From assembly GCA_015680685.1 (NCBI GenBank), contig MNCI01010480.1, positions 57,273 to 121,272 of the forward strand: a stretch of DNA of 64,000 bases, given 5' to 3'. The stretch's first letter is position 1. The number at the start of each line of letters is the position of its first letter. The notes below the pieces were generated by a model. That model ran no database searches. It worked only from the letters and a program-made list of their open reading frames with translations, and was not told the origin of the DNA. Below are positions 1-12,759 of this stretch, in pieces. Origin of the DNA: Gnetum montanum. Taxonomy: Eukaryota > Streptophyta > Gnetopsida > Gnetales > Gnetaceae. Made by a program: the position numbers and the translations under genes.

Positions 1-342
1 NNNNNNNNNNNNNNNNNNNNNNNNNNNNNNNNNNNNNNNNNNNNNNNNNNNNNNNNNNNNNNNNNNNNNNNNNNNNNNNNNNNNNNNNNNNNNNNNNNNN
101 NNNNNNNNNNNNNNNNNNNNNNNNNNNNNNNNNNNNNNNNNNNNNNNNNNNNNNNNNNNNNNNNNNNNNNNNNNNNNNNNNNNNNNNNNNNNNNNNNNNN
201 NNNNNNNNNNNNNNNNNNNNNNNNNNNNNNNNNNNNNNNNNNNNNNNNNNNNNNNNNNNNNNNNNNNNNNNNNNNNNNNNNNNNNNNNNNNNNNNNNNNN
301 NNNNNNNNNNNNNNNNNNNNNNNNNNNNNNNNNNNNNNNNNN
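1..342. other. Assembly gap (N run)
   Basis: The first 342 positions are all N. Nothing can be said about their content, and any element entering the window from the left is cut here. Confidence 1.
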
Positions 343-1589
343 GTAACCTTCATTTCCCAACTTGAGGCAAGATTTTATTATAAATGTAAAATTTGTAGTC
401 CATGGGCTACAATCTTTCATGCTTTAATATTTGGGGCTAAAAATGCCTCAAAAGTTGTTGTTTCCTCACTTCCCAAGTGGAAAAATGCCTTGAAAATGAT
501 CAAAATTGGCATTTTCATGGGTTTTTGTAGAGGTATAGCCTCAACTACATTGGAACCATATGCCACCCCCGCACCCCCCGGCCCAAATGTAGATGGAATT
601 ATTGGGATTTTCCATTTCCAACCCAACATAGTCACCACAAAATCGAACATAGACCCAATGTCAAAATTGTTTGGATTTTCCATTTTGGAATTGGTGGTAT
701 TTTCCATTTTTTATTTTTCTAATAGTGGCTAGCTTAGTCATCCCAAGTCTTTAGCAATTGCAGCATGGCTAGTGTAGATGTCAAGTTCACCAGTAGTTCT
801 AGGAAGTTTCAATAGTTCCCACAATTTCCAACATTCTCCACGTTTCCCATATTTCACATAGTTTCTAGCATTTTCAAACAACTTCAATGTAGTTCATCAA
901 GCCAATGTAGTTGGATTGATGTCAATGTAGTCATAAAAATTTGTTTCTATTTATAATAAATGAATGGGTTTTGGTGGCTACGATGTATTCCAAACTTACT
1001 ATAAATGATAGCTATGCTAAGAATTGTAACTGTTGTAACCTACAAATTGATATCAATCTATCAATAATCATGATAGTGATGTGCAGGCCCCATAAACAAA
1101 AATTCCACACCTATATAAACCCAATGTAGATAACTTATTCTTCTTCCACCACCACTTTGGCATAACAACACCATAACTTATTCCATAGCCTAAACGCACT
1201 TTGCAATCAAGAGCCTTTGCAACCTTACAACCCCTTTGATAGTAGAAACTAGTATCTATGTTAGGCACAGTGACTTCCATGTAATACCATTGCAGGTGGA
1301 ACACAAATTTGTGACTACCATTATTGGTCCCAGAGGAAACCAATGTGCAGTTTCTGGAAACTAAAGTTAGGAAGAATTTGGATTGTGGAGTTAATGTGGA
1401 ACATAGCTTGCAAGCTCTAATAGACTTCAAACCCCTTCATGAAACTTCTTGTGCACTTAGGACAAAATTTGTACTTTCTTTGGACATACTACTTTATTTT
1501 TCATTTTAATAAAGTCATAGTTCATTGTTGTGCAGATATGAGTTCATATTTACATTTATGTATCTTTTTCCATTTCAAATTTGTAATTC

Positions 1590-1678
1590 CATTTCCATTT
1601 ACATTTTTGTTATTATTTACATTTACATTTTTGTTTTCGTTTACGTTTACCTTTACATTTACGTTGCCATTTTACACC
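1590..1678. repeat. TTTACA-type hexamer repeat
   Basis: An imperfect short tandem repeat built on TTTACA/TTTACG/TTTCCA words. It is low-complexity sequence that creates spurious open frames rich in Phe, Thr and Leu. Confidence 0.7.
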
Positions 1679-2448
1679 TTTGTAAGTCCTTTGATGATCA
1701 GCTAGACCATCTAGGGTGCCTTGAATTCCATTTTTAGAGGCCCTTGGGATTTGAGGCTAAATCTATTCTAGCACCTTGAATATTTTAGTTTCCATTCTAG
1801 TAACCAAATTTTCTAGGTCTAACAACTGCTTCATACATGTTCGCTCATTTACATTTTTCACACTGGGAAATAGATTTTCTTGCAAATTTCAAATGCTAAT
1901 TTTTTTTCATTGTTACAATTTTCTAGTGCAAAAAGGATGGCCTCTACCTAACTTCTTCATAAAAAATAAATCTACAAACATTTCTTTGCCTATTTCTACC
2001 TTGTCATAGTAGCATATTTGACAAACCAAAACTTGTTTTTTCCTTTTTGTTATCCTAATGTTTTGTACCATAGCTAGTTTTCATTGTAACATTTGCAAAA
2101 ATTAATTAAAAACTACTTTTGTTATTTTTATAGTTGCAATGCATAGTTCTATCCTTGTTTCCTACATGTTTATAGTTCAAAAATAGTGTTTACAATTGTA
2201 GAGCACAACATTTTTCCTACTCCCTACATGTGTAGTTTTTAAAGTTTTTCTTAGTTCTCTACATTTTTAGTTGCATAGAAATTTTTCTCATATATGTTAG
2301 ATCTTTTCTTCATCTTTTCTAGTGTTGTATAAATACACTAGGAAAAATTATCATTGTAGTTGTAGTTGCAATTTACTTTATTTCCTTCATCTTACATAAC
2401 CATTTTAGCCAATCACACTACACTTTACATATGTTGCATTTGTATACC

Positions 2449-2530
2449 CTATAGTTTTACACACTGTAGTTTCATATGCTATAGTTTTATACACTACAAT
2501 TTCATATACTACAATTTTGTATACTACAAG
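2449..2530. repeat. Degenerate ~18-bp tandem repeat
   Basis: About five imperfect copies of a unit resembling TAGTTTYATACACTACA follow each other directly upstream of the gag-like fragment. No coding or known regulatory role is evident. Confidence 0.55.
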
Positions 2531-2596
2531 CCACAACTCTTCTAAAACATTAAAGCCTTAGTCACATTTTTCCAACCACTTGGCCCTATACAATTT

Positions 2597-4030
2597 ATGT
2601 CTTTTTCATTAACCATTCTACCACATAACATCATTGACATGGCTATGAATCGAGAATTTGCTTGCATCTACAACCAAAAGGACCTAACCGTAATGGAGTG
2701 TAAGCAATCCCTTACAATTATGGGATGCAACCTTATGTATGCAAACATTACTAATGAATATTATAATTTCATCTACACAAAAATCCAAGCTAGTTTGCCT
2801 ATCCCATGCAAAGAGTTAGACTCCAAGCATGAGTTTGAGTTTGTTCATAAGAATGGAAAGGTGTATATCCCTTTTCCATATGACAAAATTGAGCTTTTGA
2901 AAATCTATGTTAACCTGTTAGCCTAATTAGTGGATTCCCATGAGGAAGTTGTGGTAAGTAAAGAACCTAGATTAGAACAAGATCAAAAGGATCAAGATGG
3001 ATTCAAAGGTTACTATGAAAATGAGTCTTATGAGGAAGATCCCTCTAATCTTTCAAAGCCTAACATTGAATGAAAGGATTAGTCCAAGTACATCAAATTA
3101 CCCATGAAACCATTAGAGCTTCTTAACCAATTTCTTAGAAGTAATCAAATTCAACATAAACAACTATCTGAGAATGCTCATAAGAGACATGATCATCTTT
3201 GCAAAATCACTAGGGGTCCTACAATAGCCAAAAAATATGATCCTTCTATGTCCAAATACTTTAAGCTGGAAATATTCTACCAATATCATCAACTTCCTGG
3301 CCATGATATCAATTTTTTCTTGCTCTTACAAGATGATTTACAAAAGATGATAGATAGCCAAGAATTGGTCCTAGATGCATCAAACCCATTAGGCCACAAA
3401 ACCAACCCATGAAGGTGTAAAAGAACCCTCTTAACACTAGTAATGATCCATTCATCATAGCCACATTTAATATTCATGGCAAGCCCAAACCTACCAAGGA
3501 GTTGTTTATGATTTGGGTACCTCCTCGTGATGAAAGGGCTTCAACTTCTTCAAGTTCAAGAACTTCTTTTGTTATAAGGATATCACCACCTGCACATCCC
3601 AAAGAACCCTTTTTCATCAGGTTCTCCCTTATACCACTAATAAACCTATAGTCCAAGTCAACAAGCATCCCCCCATAGAGTTAATTCTTCAACCTCCTCA
3701 TAGCCAAACAAAAAGAAATCACTCCGAAGCAACACAAGAAGCTAGCTCCTATGCCTAAGGCCAAGGACACTAATCAACCAAAAGTCTGAAAGGAAGTAGG
3801 TCCACCAAATCCTACTCTAATTTTAGCCATACCCATGAGTTCTAATGGTCAACTTATGTTAACTAGCCAACCTAGGGAGGACAATCAAAAACAACAAAAA
3901 GGTAAGGGGTCAAAATAGAACACATTGAAAGATGAGGTCAAAATCCTAGGTAGAATGGAGAAAGTCAAAGCTAGTAAAATGAAAAAATCAACTAACAATG
4001 ACAAAGATTTTCTCACTACTATAAAGGCAA
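2597..4030 (+). pseudogene. Ty3/gypsy gag C-terminus and protease-proximal fragment
   Basis: Broken plus-strand frames from a retrotransposon polyprotein. The recognisable part is at about 3200..3412. A stretch there reads roughly YDPSMSKYFKLE, then YHQLPGHD, then a DDLQKMIDS segment and a KTNP end. This matches the region after gag in plant Athila/Tat-type Ty3/gypsy elements, where a His/Cys-bearing 'YH..PGH.TE.C..L' segment is followed by an 'IQ.LIDSG' helix. The normally conserved Cys is lost. The upstream frame 2597..2926 is open but I do not recognise it. Many stops and frameshifts follow to about 4030 in Lys/Pro-rich sequence. It is a dead copy. It may belong to the same original element as the RT fragment at 13.6-14.4 kb, but that link is only inference. 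Confidence 0.6.
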
Positions 4031-4640
4031 ACTCTCATTAAAGTAGAATAACAATTCCTTGAGCTTATATGAATTGGTTATGACCTCTCCTACCCATTAT
4101 GAACCCTTGGTCAAAATATTAACTTCAATCTCAATAAGTGAGGAGATCCCTACCAATGAACAGTCTATCTACTCAATGATAGTATCACCCTTACCTAAAT
4201 AAAAAATGAAGCTAACCACCTTTGATGTTTCATGATAGTAAGGTCAAAATGTTTGCCATTTTTTCCTGTAGCCTTATTTTGCATTTTTGCATTAATTCAT
4301 AGCATATGTTTATGGTTATGTCTACATAAAAATGCAAAATAACATAAAATAGAAAACATAAAACATAAAAATATAAAATATAAAAAAACTAAAAATTAAA
4401 AATTAATAGCCAATAGTATCACTAAGCCTCGTATAACCAAAATGTGACATGTAGCATAACCAAATCAGAAAACAGTAGCCATGGTCACATTGTATGATAG
4501 ATAGCAAAAAACAAACATTATCCATAGTTGCAGTGTGAAATAGATAATAACAAGAATAACAAAAAGTAATACATAGTCTCTAAGGCTATGATAGCCAAAA
4601 AAAATAACAATATAGCCAAAATAGCAATAGTAAAATCAAG
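4031..4640. other. AT-rich spacer
   Basis: Mostly A-rich sequence with repeated 'ataaaa' and 'atagc' words and no recognisable gene. It may be the 3' noncoding part of the accessory gene on its right. Confidence 0.4.
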
Positions 4641-6741
4641 TCATAGAAGGAGGAGGAGGATTATGACTAACATCATCATCATCATCATCGCCTAGGACCT
4701 ACAAGCAATAAGAACATGTAAACATTAGTAACCATAGCAGCCAATGAAATAATCATAAAATAATAAAAAATAAAAACTATGACAAAAAAATTTAAAGAAA
4801 TATTTTATAGACCTCATAAGGTTTTGGAGCAATATCTTTAGGTGCAAATCTTTGAAGACCAGTCTCCAATCTCTAAAGAATTTCTTCTTCACTCATGTTA
4901 ACCCAATCAATATCTCCTAGATCCACTCCTACTAAGATTTTTCCCTTCTTTACATCTATCCACTTAGGAGAAGCATGGAAAAATGTAGTCATGGAAGTTT
5001 CCCTAGATGTGGTAGAAATCTCAGGAGTGAGGAAATCAATAGCCACTACTAACTTCTCAAATTTGCTAAAGATGTCTTCTGCATCTATGCCCTACACAAA
5101 TAACTCATATTTTTGTTGTTTCATAGCTACATCATGCCATGATTCAAAATAGTTTTCCTTTTTCACTTCATATAGTCTCTTATGTACCTTCTACTTCTTC
5201 CCTCATTCTAACACCAAGGCACAATAGTCCTGCCACTCCTTGGTCTTGTAGACCATCATCTCTAGTTACATGCCCTTCTCCATGTTACTCATGGCTAGAG
5301 TAACTTTTTCTTGAATGACATTCCAATAGCAAGATCACTTAATCTCCTTTGTGCACAAGGAATTCTTGTTCACCACATGAGCCTTTATGAACTTCTTGTG
5401 ATCTTTGAGGCTTCTAACTTCATTCATCAACTGCTTATTTTGCTTCTCCAATGCCACAATCTATTCCTGCAAGAACTCATTTGAATGTTGGGACTTCCAA
5501 AACATTTTTTCATATAACATAATGCATTGTGTGTCCATCTTGTATAATCTCCATGGAACATTTTCCACATCAAGAAATAGCATAAGAAACTCATCAAACT
5601 CAAAGTCTCGCGAAGGATTCCAATTCAACTTGAAAACTATAACATAAAAATATTAAAATCATAAAAAACATGAACCAAAAAATATTTTAAAAAATAAAAA
5701 ATTGCAAAAGAAAAATATTTTAATTTTTCATACCAACATCAGAAGCCAGCTACTATAGCCTATCACCCATGTCATCTATCATTTTCTTCATAAATTCCAT
5801 CTTGTCTGGAATGTGAATGTTTCCAAAGAAGGCTCATACCATACAATAGCCATAATCATCAACATTGTTTACAACAAAAATACAATAATAATATGAAAAA
5901 ATTAAAACATAAAAATAAAAATAAAATAACAAATGTCATATCAAAGTGTTTCCTTTTGAAGACAAATCATCTAAAATGGAACCCAAGACATCTTACACTT
6001 TCTTGGCCATCTTCTTCTCTTCTTCTTTGTGTCATTGCTCCTCCTCCATTGTAGCCTTGGCAATAAATTCTTGTTTCTTTCCTGCAACCAAATCAAGGCA
6101 AAAAACCAAAGTGAAATCAAAAAATATCTTTTATCAACAAAACATAATGAAACAAAATACCAGAAAAAAATTTAAAAAATTAATTAATTAAAAAAATGTT
6201 TACATGACATCAATAGTCTAAGTAGCCTTGTTAAGCCTGATCGATAGTTTCCTAGATGCTTGTTGGCTAGAAATAGTGACATTTTTCTCAACTTTTGGTC
6301 TTTGTATCTTTACTCTAACAACACCATCTGCTACTGTGGATGACCTTTTTACTCTTTTTTCCTTGCCATCCATAGCATGAGGCTTCGTCCCTATGCTATC
6401 AAGAGCATAACCATGTGGACCACTAACATTCTTAGGGGTAACAGATAGTTACTCTTCTACATCCTCCAGGGGTGGATCTTGGACATACATCACATGAGTA
6501 ATAGGATTAGGCCAAGGCATGAAAAGTTTGGAGACATCATGTGCCACCCAATTTCATCTGTTTTGATCACTAAGAACTCCAAAAACCTTCTAAGATATGT
6601 ACCAAAAAGCATGAAATGCACATGATATATGGAATCAAGGTTCTTACAGAGTTTTTCCACTTCACCTCTCAAACTAGTAATCAAAAAAGTAGCCCAATTG
6701 AACCTAGTGCCATCAATGAAGATCATTTTCATGGTTCAAAC
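4640..6741 (-). pseudogene. Retroelement accessory gene, intron-like structure, 3' part
   Basis: Minus-strand coding-like blocks are separated by very A/T-rich stretches that resemble introns. Blocks lie near 6730-6210, 6110-5945, 5830-5740, 5635-4870 and 4700-4640. The first contains a frame beginning MKMIFIDGTRFNWATFL with LRGEVEKLCKNLDSIY after it. That resembles the plant-mobile/'putative plant transposon' type proteins found in large retroelements, though I cannot name the family with confidence. Acceptor-like 'ttgcag' precedes the block near 6085. Several in-frame stops show it is dead. A 2,989-bp insertion (6742..9730) separates it from a probable 5' part at 9731..10780. Confidence 0.4.
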
Positions 6742-8309
6742 TGTTGGCAACTATTTGGGATGCGACCGCCAAAAAGTGTCCTCAAATAGGATTTAGGTGC
6801 TTGCTGGTATCTGGCAATACCGAGGCCCAAATACCTCCAAATAGACTCAGTAGTTAATGTGAGTATGTGTGTGTGCTGTTGTGGTATGCTGTTGTGAAAA
6901 ATAAAATGCTATAAATGACTTATCTTAAAGAGATTCAGCCAACTTTGCAAAGTATTGTGAGTTGTTGAGAGTTCCTATTTTGTTCAATTACCTAGTCTAT
7001 GCGGTCCTTATAATACCTACTTGTAACAAATAAAGTTTTGCAAAAACATTTGAGCACAACTCTATGAATCTACTTCTAATTTTCCCCAGAGAAAGAGATA
7101 GTTCCACAAGAAAACTATAAATAGAGTGAGATTCAATAGAAATAGTAAGAAGAGAAAAAGAAAGCAGATTTGTGTAAAGATCTCAAATGTTTAAACAAGG
7201 TAAAATGATACGAGTAAACACTTCGCAATAAAGCTATCCCAAATTCAATAACTATGAATTTTTTAAACTTCCAAGGCTCAAATAAGCAATTTCTTCAAGA
7301 CAATCCTACTATGCTACCAAAAAATTGCTGCGTAAACTATCACGTACGAGACTCCATTTTGGCTAGATAATGGATGTCAACAATTGCATTCAACAGAACC
7401 TTCAAAAGACTTGACAATTTCTGATTGAAATACCATGGAGATTCACTTTAAAGATAAAAGAAGCTATTCTGGTCCTATCAAAATACCAAAGATTTTCTGA
7501 ACCCTCTTGACTATTGAATCGTTCAACGACTTGACTACATGCAAAGGCTCTCTTACAACAATCTCAATAGCGGTTCTTATACATTGCACAAGAATAAAAT
7601 CCACTACTAAAATGCTCTTAAGGCTTTCAAACACAAGCTCTTCTATGGAAAAATTTTAATATAAATTTTCTATCATGCAACAAGAACAATAAGAGCAATC
7701 TAAAAATCCCAAAATTACTTGCCAAGCATGATACTATCTAAGCCACTAGCTAAACAATTTAAACAAAATAAAAAATAAACATAACTCACAGGACTATGAC
7801 AAAGAGGCTGAAATGTTGTCTTTAACAAGTCATCTTACAAGCAATCTTTCACAATGTCTTCTTTTCCAATGCTCTTTTTTCTCCTTCTTTTCTCAAGACC
7901 CTTCAAGCCTTTTGATAGGGTCTCATAGGTAGTTAGAAATTACAAAATATCTTGGGTAACTTCTCTCCCAAGTAAGCAAGTTATAAATTTCCCAAAAATT
8001 TAGGAGATATTACTTGCCCAACAAGTTAGGAAGTTATAACTTATACATGAAGTTAGGAGAAAATCATGCTAACATTGGCATGTTTCTTTACAAACTTTAC
8101 AAATATTTCTTTCATAAGAAATCACAACCTATATAATAATATCTCCATAAAATTGTCATTTTATTTTTGTTTAAGATTTCAATTGTTAAATATCATTACC
8201 CACCATGTACGAAGCCCTAGTAATTTTCATGAATAGGCTGTAGTAAGAAAGTAATTCAGCATCCACCTTAGTGTAGACGTTGGTGGCGACGGCTGCATGG
8301 TCTTTCAAA

Positions 8310-8684
8310 TTAAGAAAGCCGATCCTTGCAAGCTTGTATAACTAAATCATCCACATTTGCACTTGACACTGGCTTTATATTCATGTAAACTTTGTTGTTG
8401 GCTTCCTTGGAAAAGTGACACTCACTGGGTAAAGAAATTCGAATACAGTGGTGGCCACTTGGCACCGTTACAGGAGATGCTTCAATTAGCAGCACATCCT
8501 TTAACTTTTTGAAGCCTCATTTTCCTACTATCATCATTTCCCGATAACTGATTCTTCCTTCCTTGTCTTGGCACAAAACCCATAGAAACGGACACATGCT
8601 CTACTCCATTCCCAGTGCTGACTCCTACAACCACTGCTCACCGAACACAGCCATGCTGCCGAAGCTAACATACAATACCATTCC
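8310..8684 (-). pseudogene. UDP-glycosyltransferase fragment plus unidentified tail
   Basis: At 8565..8684 one minus-strand frame reads GMVLYVSFGSMAVFGEQWL, a stop, ESALGME, a stop, then SMCPFLWVL and a D. This is the family-1 plant UGT stretch '(S)VLYVSFGS.AVL...Q..ELALGLE.S.CPFLWVLR.D', which opens the UDP-sugar-binding half. The codons just upstream (DGPQKKK) fit the usual 'WLD..P..SVLYVSFGS' lead-in. Two stops fall at conserved positions and the PSPG box is not visible, so this is a dead fragment. The following open frame (8495..8310, 61 codons) is gene-like but unrecognised. The fragment lies inside the inserted element 6742..9730 next to an LRR fragment from an unrelated gene. Confidence 0.6.
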
Positions 8685-9089
8685 CGACTACTTTTTTTTC
8701 TGTGGTCCATCTCATGCCGATGCCATGAATCTTGATTGCTTGCTTGCCATTGCAAATTTAATGTGATTCTGGTCATGCTCCTGAATCAGATGCGAACAAC
8801 TCCTCAAAATTTATCTGGAATCGCGAATCTCCAGCACATAGCTATCAAGTGTTTTGACCAACCGCCTCGGGATCATAAGCCTCTAGATTCAGTTTTTTCA
8901 GAATCAGGAGTACTTTTACAATATAGGCCAGAGGCTCTTCAATAATATCAATCCCTACCTAGACATGCCCAAATATCAGCCGAATGGAGAGGAAGCAAAA
9001 CCAGGCGTAACCGATGGTGAAGAAAACATGATGAGACATGTGGCCCAGTAAAGTGTTTCCCAAGTGGCGGCAACCATGGATAGTCCATT

Positions 9090-9380
9090 TCTACCATTAT
9101 TATTGTAGGCGTTACAGCCTTTGTCACCCGTGATTTCAAGCTACGTAATGGCACCTTCGTAGCAGACGATTGTTACCGACTGCGTGGCCGTGAGGTTGTA
9201 GAAATCCATGGAGGTGTTCCAATCTTTGAGTGCCTTCGGCTACTACAGAAGCTCCTTTACCTTTAACAAACTTTTATACTCATCGGACTGAGCAGCTGCC
9301 ATTGAAGCACCACAAAGCATCACCAGCAACAAAAACAAATGCAAAGCTCTGTTATTCTTACTAAAGAACACCATTGTCAT
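9090..9380 (-). pseudogene. LRR receptor-type protein N-terminal fragment
   Basis: From ATG at 9380 the minus strand reads a signal-peptide-like start: MTMVFFSKNNRALHLF, then LLLVMLCGASMAAAQ. Next comes SDEYKSLLKVKELL, two stops (CTA CTA at 9240..9245 on the plus strand), PKALKDWNTSMDF, then NLTATQSVTIVCYEG and an ITxLEITGDK segment. This order is typical of the LRRNT domain at the start of plant leucine-rich-repeat receptors: a helix 'E..aLL..K..L', then 'L.DWN.S..FC', then a Cys-containing strand before the first LRR. One expected Cys is replaced by Tyr. Tandem stops and later frame loss make it a pseudogene. It sits within the inserted element at 6742..9730. Confidence 0.5.
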
Positions 9381-9730
9381 TTCTTAATTCTTTGGAAATT
9401 TTTCTCCTCTGCTACCAGTTCTTCTCAAATTGATACCATTGCGCAGAAAATGCAAGAAATTCTAATCATGTCTGCATCTAGTGTAGTGTACTATATGTTT
9501 TCATGAGAGGATCGAGGCAGTCACAACATCTATGTGAAGATGGAAGAATCTTATGCGAGAAGAAGAGTAGGTACCAGGCAAGTAACGCAAAGGAAAATAG
9601 CTGGGCTAAGGTTTTCTGCATTTTGCAGCTGCTACTTCTGTAGCAACATAGATACTTGGCTTGCCTCTGTTTCATTTTTTTTTTGGATTAAATTAGGTTC
9701 TATTCCATGATATGGCCAAATGTGCCAACA

Positions 9731-10780
9731 CAAACCTATTGAACTCTTATAGTTTTCTTTTGTGAAAGTAACATAAGAAAGACTCTATAGTGAAAAAGAG
9801 GATATGACTTGTATGCCTCTTCAATATCATACTTACTAAAAGATAATACTACAAAGCAAGGTAATTTGAGCCGAACCTTCATATCCTCTCTATGATTGAC
9901 ATCTCTCCCTACTCTAATGATCACCTTAACAACGCTAGCAGGTACACCAAAAAGATCACTAAAAATTTGCTTATTAATGCTCAAAACAATGGGGAAAACC
10001 ATGAAATCAAGTGAAAAATTTGGTGACTCCTTCATCTAAAGAGTCAGTCACATTCAACATCTCAACCTATGATATGGATGAACTAGAAAGCATGAACAAG
10101 TTAAAGAAACTTGCATCAGTGATCCTTTGTTGAATGTCCTCAAGGGATTTGTTTACCAACTATTCTTATGCTCTGTCTACCTTACCCCATTCAAGGAGAA
10201 TCTTCTCCTCAGTGCAGACAGAAGCAACCACAATGATGGTAGACTCATGCACAAAATTTGTAACACACAACATAGTTTGCTATTAGCCCATTTAAGTTGT
10301 AAACACCTAATGTAGCCTATAGTGAGCCATGAAATCATAAAAATTTAATTTTAAAAAATTAAAAATGACAACAATAAAAATTTTCAAAATGTTGGTAAAA
10401 TTTAAAAAATTTTCATTTATTGAGCTTAGGCAAACCTGAACCTTCAATTAAACTTATGTACATGCTCCTAAATCTTAGAGATTCTGAAACTCATCTGTAC
10501 ATTCAATGACCACATACCTTTGGTATGCATGAGAATATTGCATTCAATATCTTGCAAATTCCACATTGAGCTAGTTGAGCACTTGCACTATTATGACCTC
10601 ACCTTGTCTACATTCCTCCAAGGCAATATGGCCTATAGATAAGATCTGGTCATTTGATACCAATCCTCTACTGTGCACCTTATACCTATAAAACCAAAAC
10701 ATGGAAATATTTAAGCAAACATCCTTAAAACCAAAAAAAAAAAACAAAACAAAACAAAATGTCAAACTAAAACAAGGCTT
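9731..10780 (-). pseudogene. Retroelement accessory gene, 5' part
   Basis: A 99-codon minus frame (10035..9736) starts MKESPNFSLDFMVFPIVL and contains IFSDLFGVPASVVKVIIRVG. 'LFGVP' resembles the DIxxLFGIP-type motif of plant transposon/retroelement accessory proteins. A second block (10690..10571) begins after an intron-like run and an acceptor-like 'ttttatag', reading YKVHSRGLVSNDQIL. Both are interrupted by stops. The insertion 6742..9730 lies exactly at its downstream end, so it probably continues as the block 4640..6741. Function is unknown; assignment to a retroelement is an inference. Confidence 0.35.
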
Positions 10781-12759
10781 ACACTTCTAGCATGTAAACT
10801 ATTCTAGGAGGATTTTGAAACAAAGTGTTCGATTTGTGACCCAACATCAAGGTGTTGTTGGCATTGCACTGTGAATGCATTGGCATCTTCCAGATGTGTG
10901 ATAACTGTCAAACCCCTACAAAGTATGAGTTGTCATCTTACTCTATTTTCATTTGGGTTTCAATATCATTGACCATATACTCAAGGATGTAATTAGAAGA
11001 TCCTACTATGAGAGTCTCTATGATTATGGTTGTGACATCCATGACCAAGTGTGAACATATTATCACATTGTACTACTACAACAAGTATAATGTGAACTCT
11101 CTAGCACTAAGCCTAAACCATGCTTGAGTACGCTAGTTAATGGTCATATTGGATATTAAAATGTTTTGGGTAGCCACTCTCATACAATATACAATGCCTT
11201 GCACATAGCTAAAATATATAGTTATTAGACCTTAAAACATCCCAAAATTGAAGAATTAACAAAATCAAGCAAAAATAACCTCAAGAGTGGTAGCATTGGC
11301 TTGTGAACAAAAAAAAATTAAAATAGCCAAGTTCATTAACACAATTAACATTACAATACAACCCAAAATTTAGCCTTTTTATATTTTAATTGATTTACAA
11401 AAAATCAAATTTGATATTTTTGACAAGTGTTTGATGTAGAAAAAAATTAGATTTACTATTTTGACACTTTGGAAAACCAAGTTTGATATTTTGTCAAACA
11501 ACTAATATACAAAGTATCAAACAGATATTTCCCCAAAAAATTGACATAAAACCAAGTTTCTTATGAAATAAGTGAATAAGATATACAACACTAGGCTTGG
11601 AGAAACAAAGATGCCTAAAATTATAGGCTTCCAAGACTAGGAAAATCACCAATGCTGGGAATGAAGGAAAATAGGTCAAAATGCTATGGGTTTTTTATTC
11701 TGGAGCACACACATTGCCCTTTCATCCCCATAAAAATTCCAAAATGCTCCATACATTGTCCTACTAGTAAAGGGAGTTTTGTACACTACTTTGACAAAGC
11801 CCAAGTAGTCATACACTAACCATGGAACTGGAAGAATCCACAATGCCCAAATTCAACTTCAAACACTCAGATGCTATCAATGCTAGCTAGAAAAAAAAAA
11901 CAAAAGCTTTACAAACAAGCCAAAAATTCACCATTGCATTCCTCTAGGGCTAAGAAAAACTCTAGAAAAATATTTTTAAATTATTTTTTATCACAAATGT
12001 AGTAAACATGTCCTACATAATGTAGATTCATTAACAATGCTAACATATAATTGCATGAAAAACATAAAATTTCACCAAATTTGATCTAAAAAACCCCTAG
12101 TTTGTAGTTCATTGACTACAAAAAAAATCCATAATAAATTTTTTAAAAAATTAAATAATTCAAACATGGTCCAAAATCCTCTGGCAATGCATCTAGCCTT
12201 CCCAAGGATTCAAGACACTGACCATATATGGTCAAAACCCTACTAGTGCTGCCAATTTAGCCATAGACAAGCTACAAAACATCAAAAAATAAGCCACAAC
12301 CAAAACACACACTTAGGAAAAACATCAAAAAAAATAAGCCACAACCAAACTTAGGAAAAATATCTAGAATTTCACACACTACCTCATTTGCTAGGGAGAG
12401 GAACTAGGGGAGGAAATTAAGTTTATATGCTATGCCTTAGTCAAGATTTCGGATTTCCAAACCTTATACATTGTTAAACTAGGCAATTTTGACCATACGA
12501 AGGTCCCACATACCACAAGCTAGAATATCATAGGTTCTATATGTTGGGGATGGGAAATTAGTTGGACATTAATCCTATATGTTGAGAATATATTGTCTAA
12601 TTAATTTCCTTTGCCACAAAAACTCCCTATCTACTCTCATACACTGCCTAGTAGGTCCCACCAAGTGCAAGAAAAATCACCAAAAGTTCCACACAGTGTA
12701 GATGGAAAATTGACAAGGAAATTAATAGCTATACATTGTCAAACCTAAGTTCATGGCTT
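10781..12759. other. AT-rich spacer without recognised genes
   Basis: A-rich sequence with repeated words such as 'tttgatatttt' and 'cacacac', and short open frames on the minus strand (for example 11679..11494). I could not connect these to any family. It may be upstream noncoding sequence of the minus-strand accessory gene. Confidence 0.4.

Larger units (their letters stand above)
343..2596. other. AT-rich spacer, probably decayed retroelement sequence
   Basis: I see no recognisable gene here. Short open frames exist on both strands, including about 96 codons on the minus strand at 417..707, but none has a motif I recognise. Two TATA-like words lie near 1111 and 2327 on the plus strand, upstream of the gag-like fragment that begins near 2597. 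The stretch could therefore be an eroded LTR or leader of that element, but no paired LTR is visible. Confidence 0.4.
6742..9730. mobile_element. Inserted element with 5-bp TSD carrying host gene fragments
   Basis: The element begins TGTTGGCA and ends TGCCAACA, which are exact reverse complements. With small gaps the terminal inversion extends to about 17 bp (…ATTTGG/CCAAAT…). It is flanked on both sides by CAAAC (6737..6741 and 9731..9735), a perfect 5-bp target duplication. TG...CA ends and a 5-bp duplication fit an LTR-type insertion, but I could not find a second internal copy of either end. It could be a large solo LTR, a deleted element, or a TIR transposon. The left half is AT-rich with a TATA-like word near 7117. 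The right part (about 8200-9680) is richer in GC and looks like captured host sequence on the minus strand. It includes an LRR-protein N-terminus and a glycosyltransferase fragment. Confidence 0.75.

Noticed and set aside
417-707. A 96-codon minus-strand protein-coding gene
   Set aside because: No motif, a short length and a repeat-rich setting. The same interval is open on the plus strand too.
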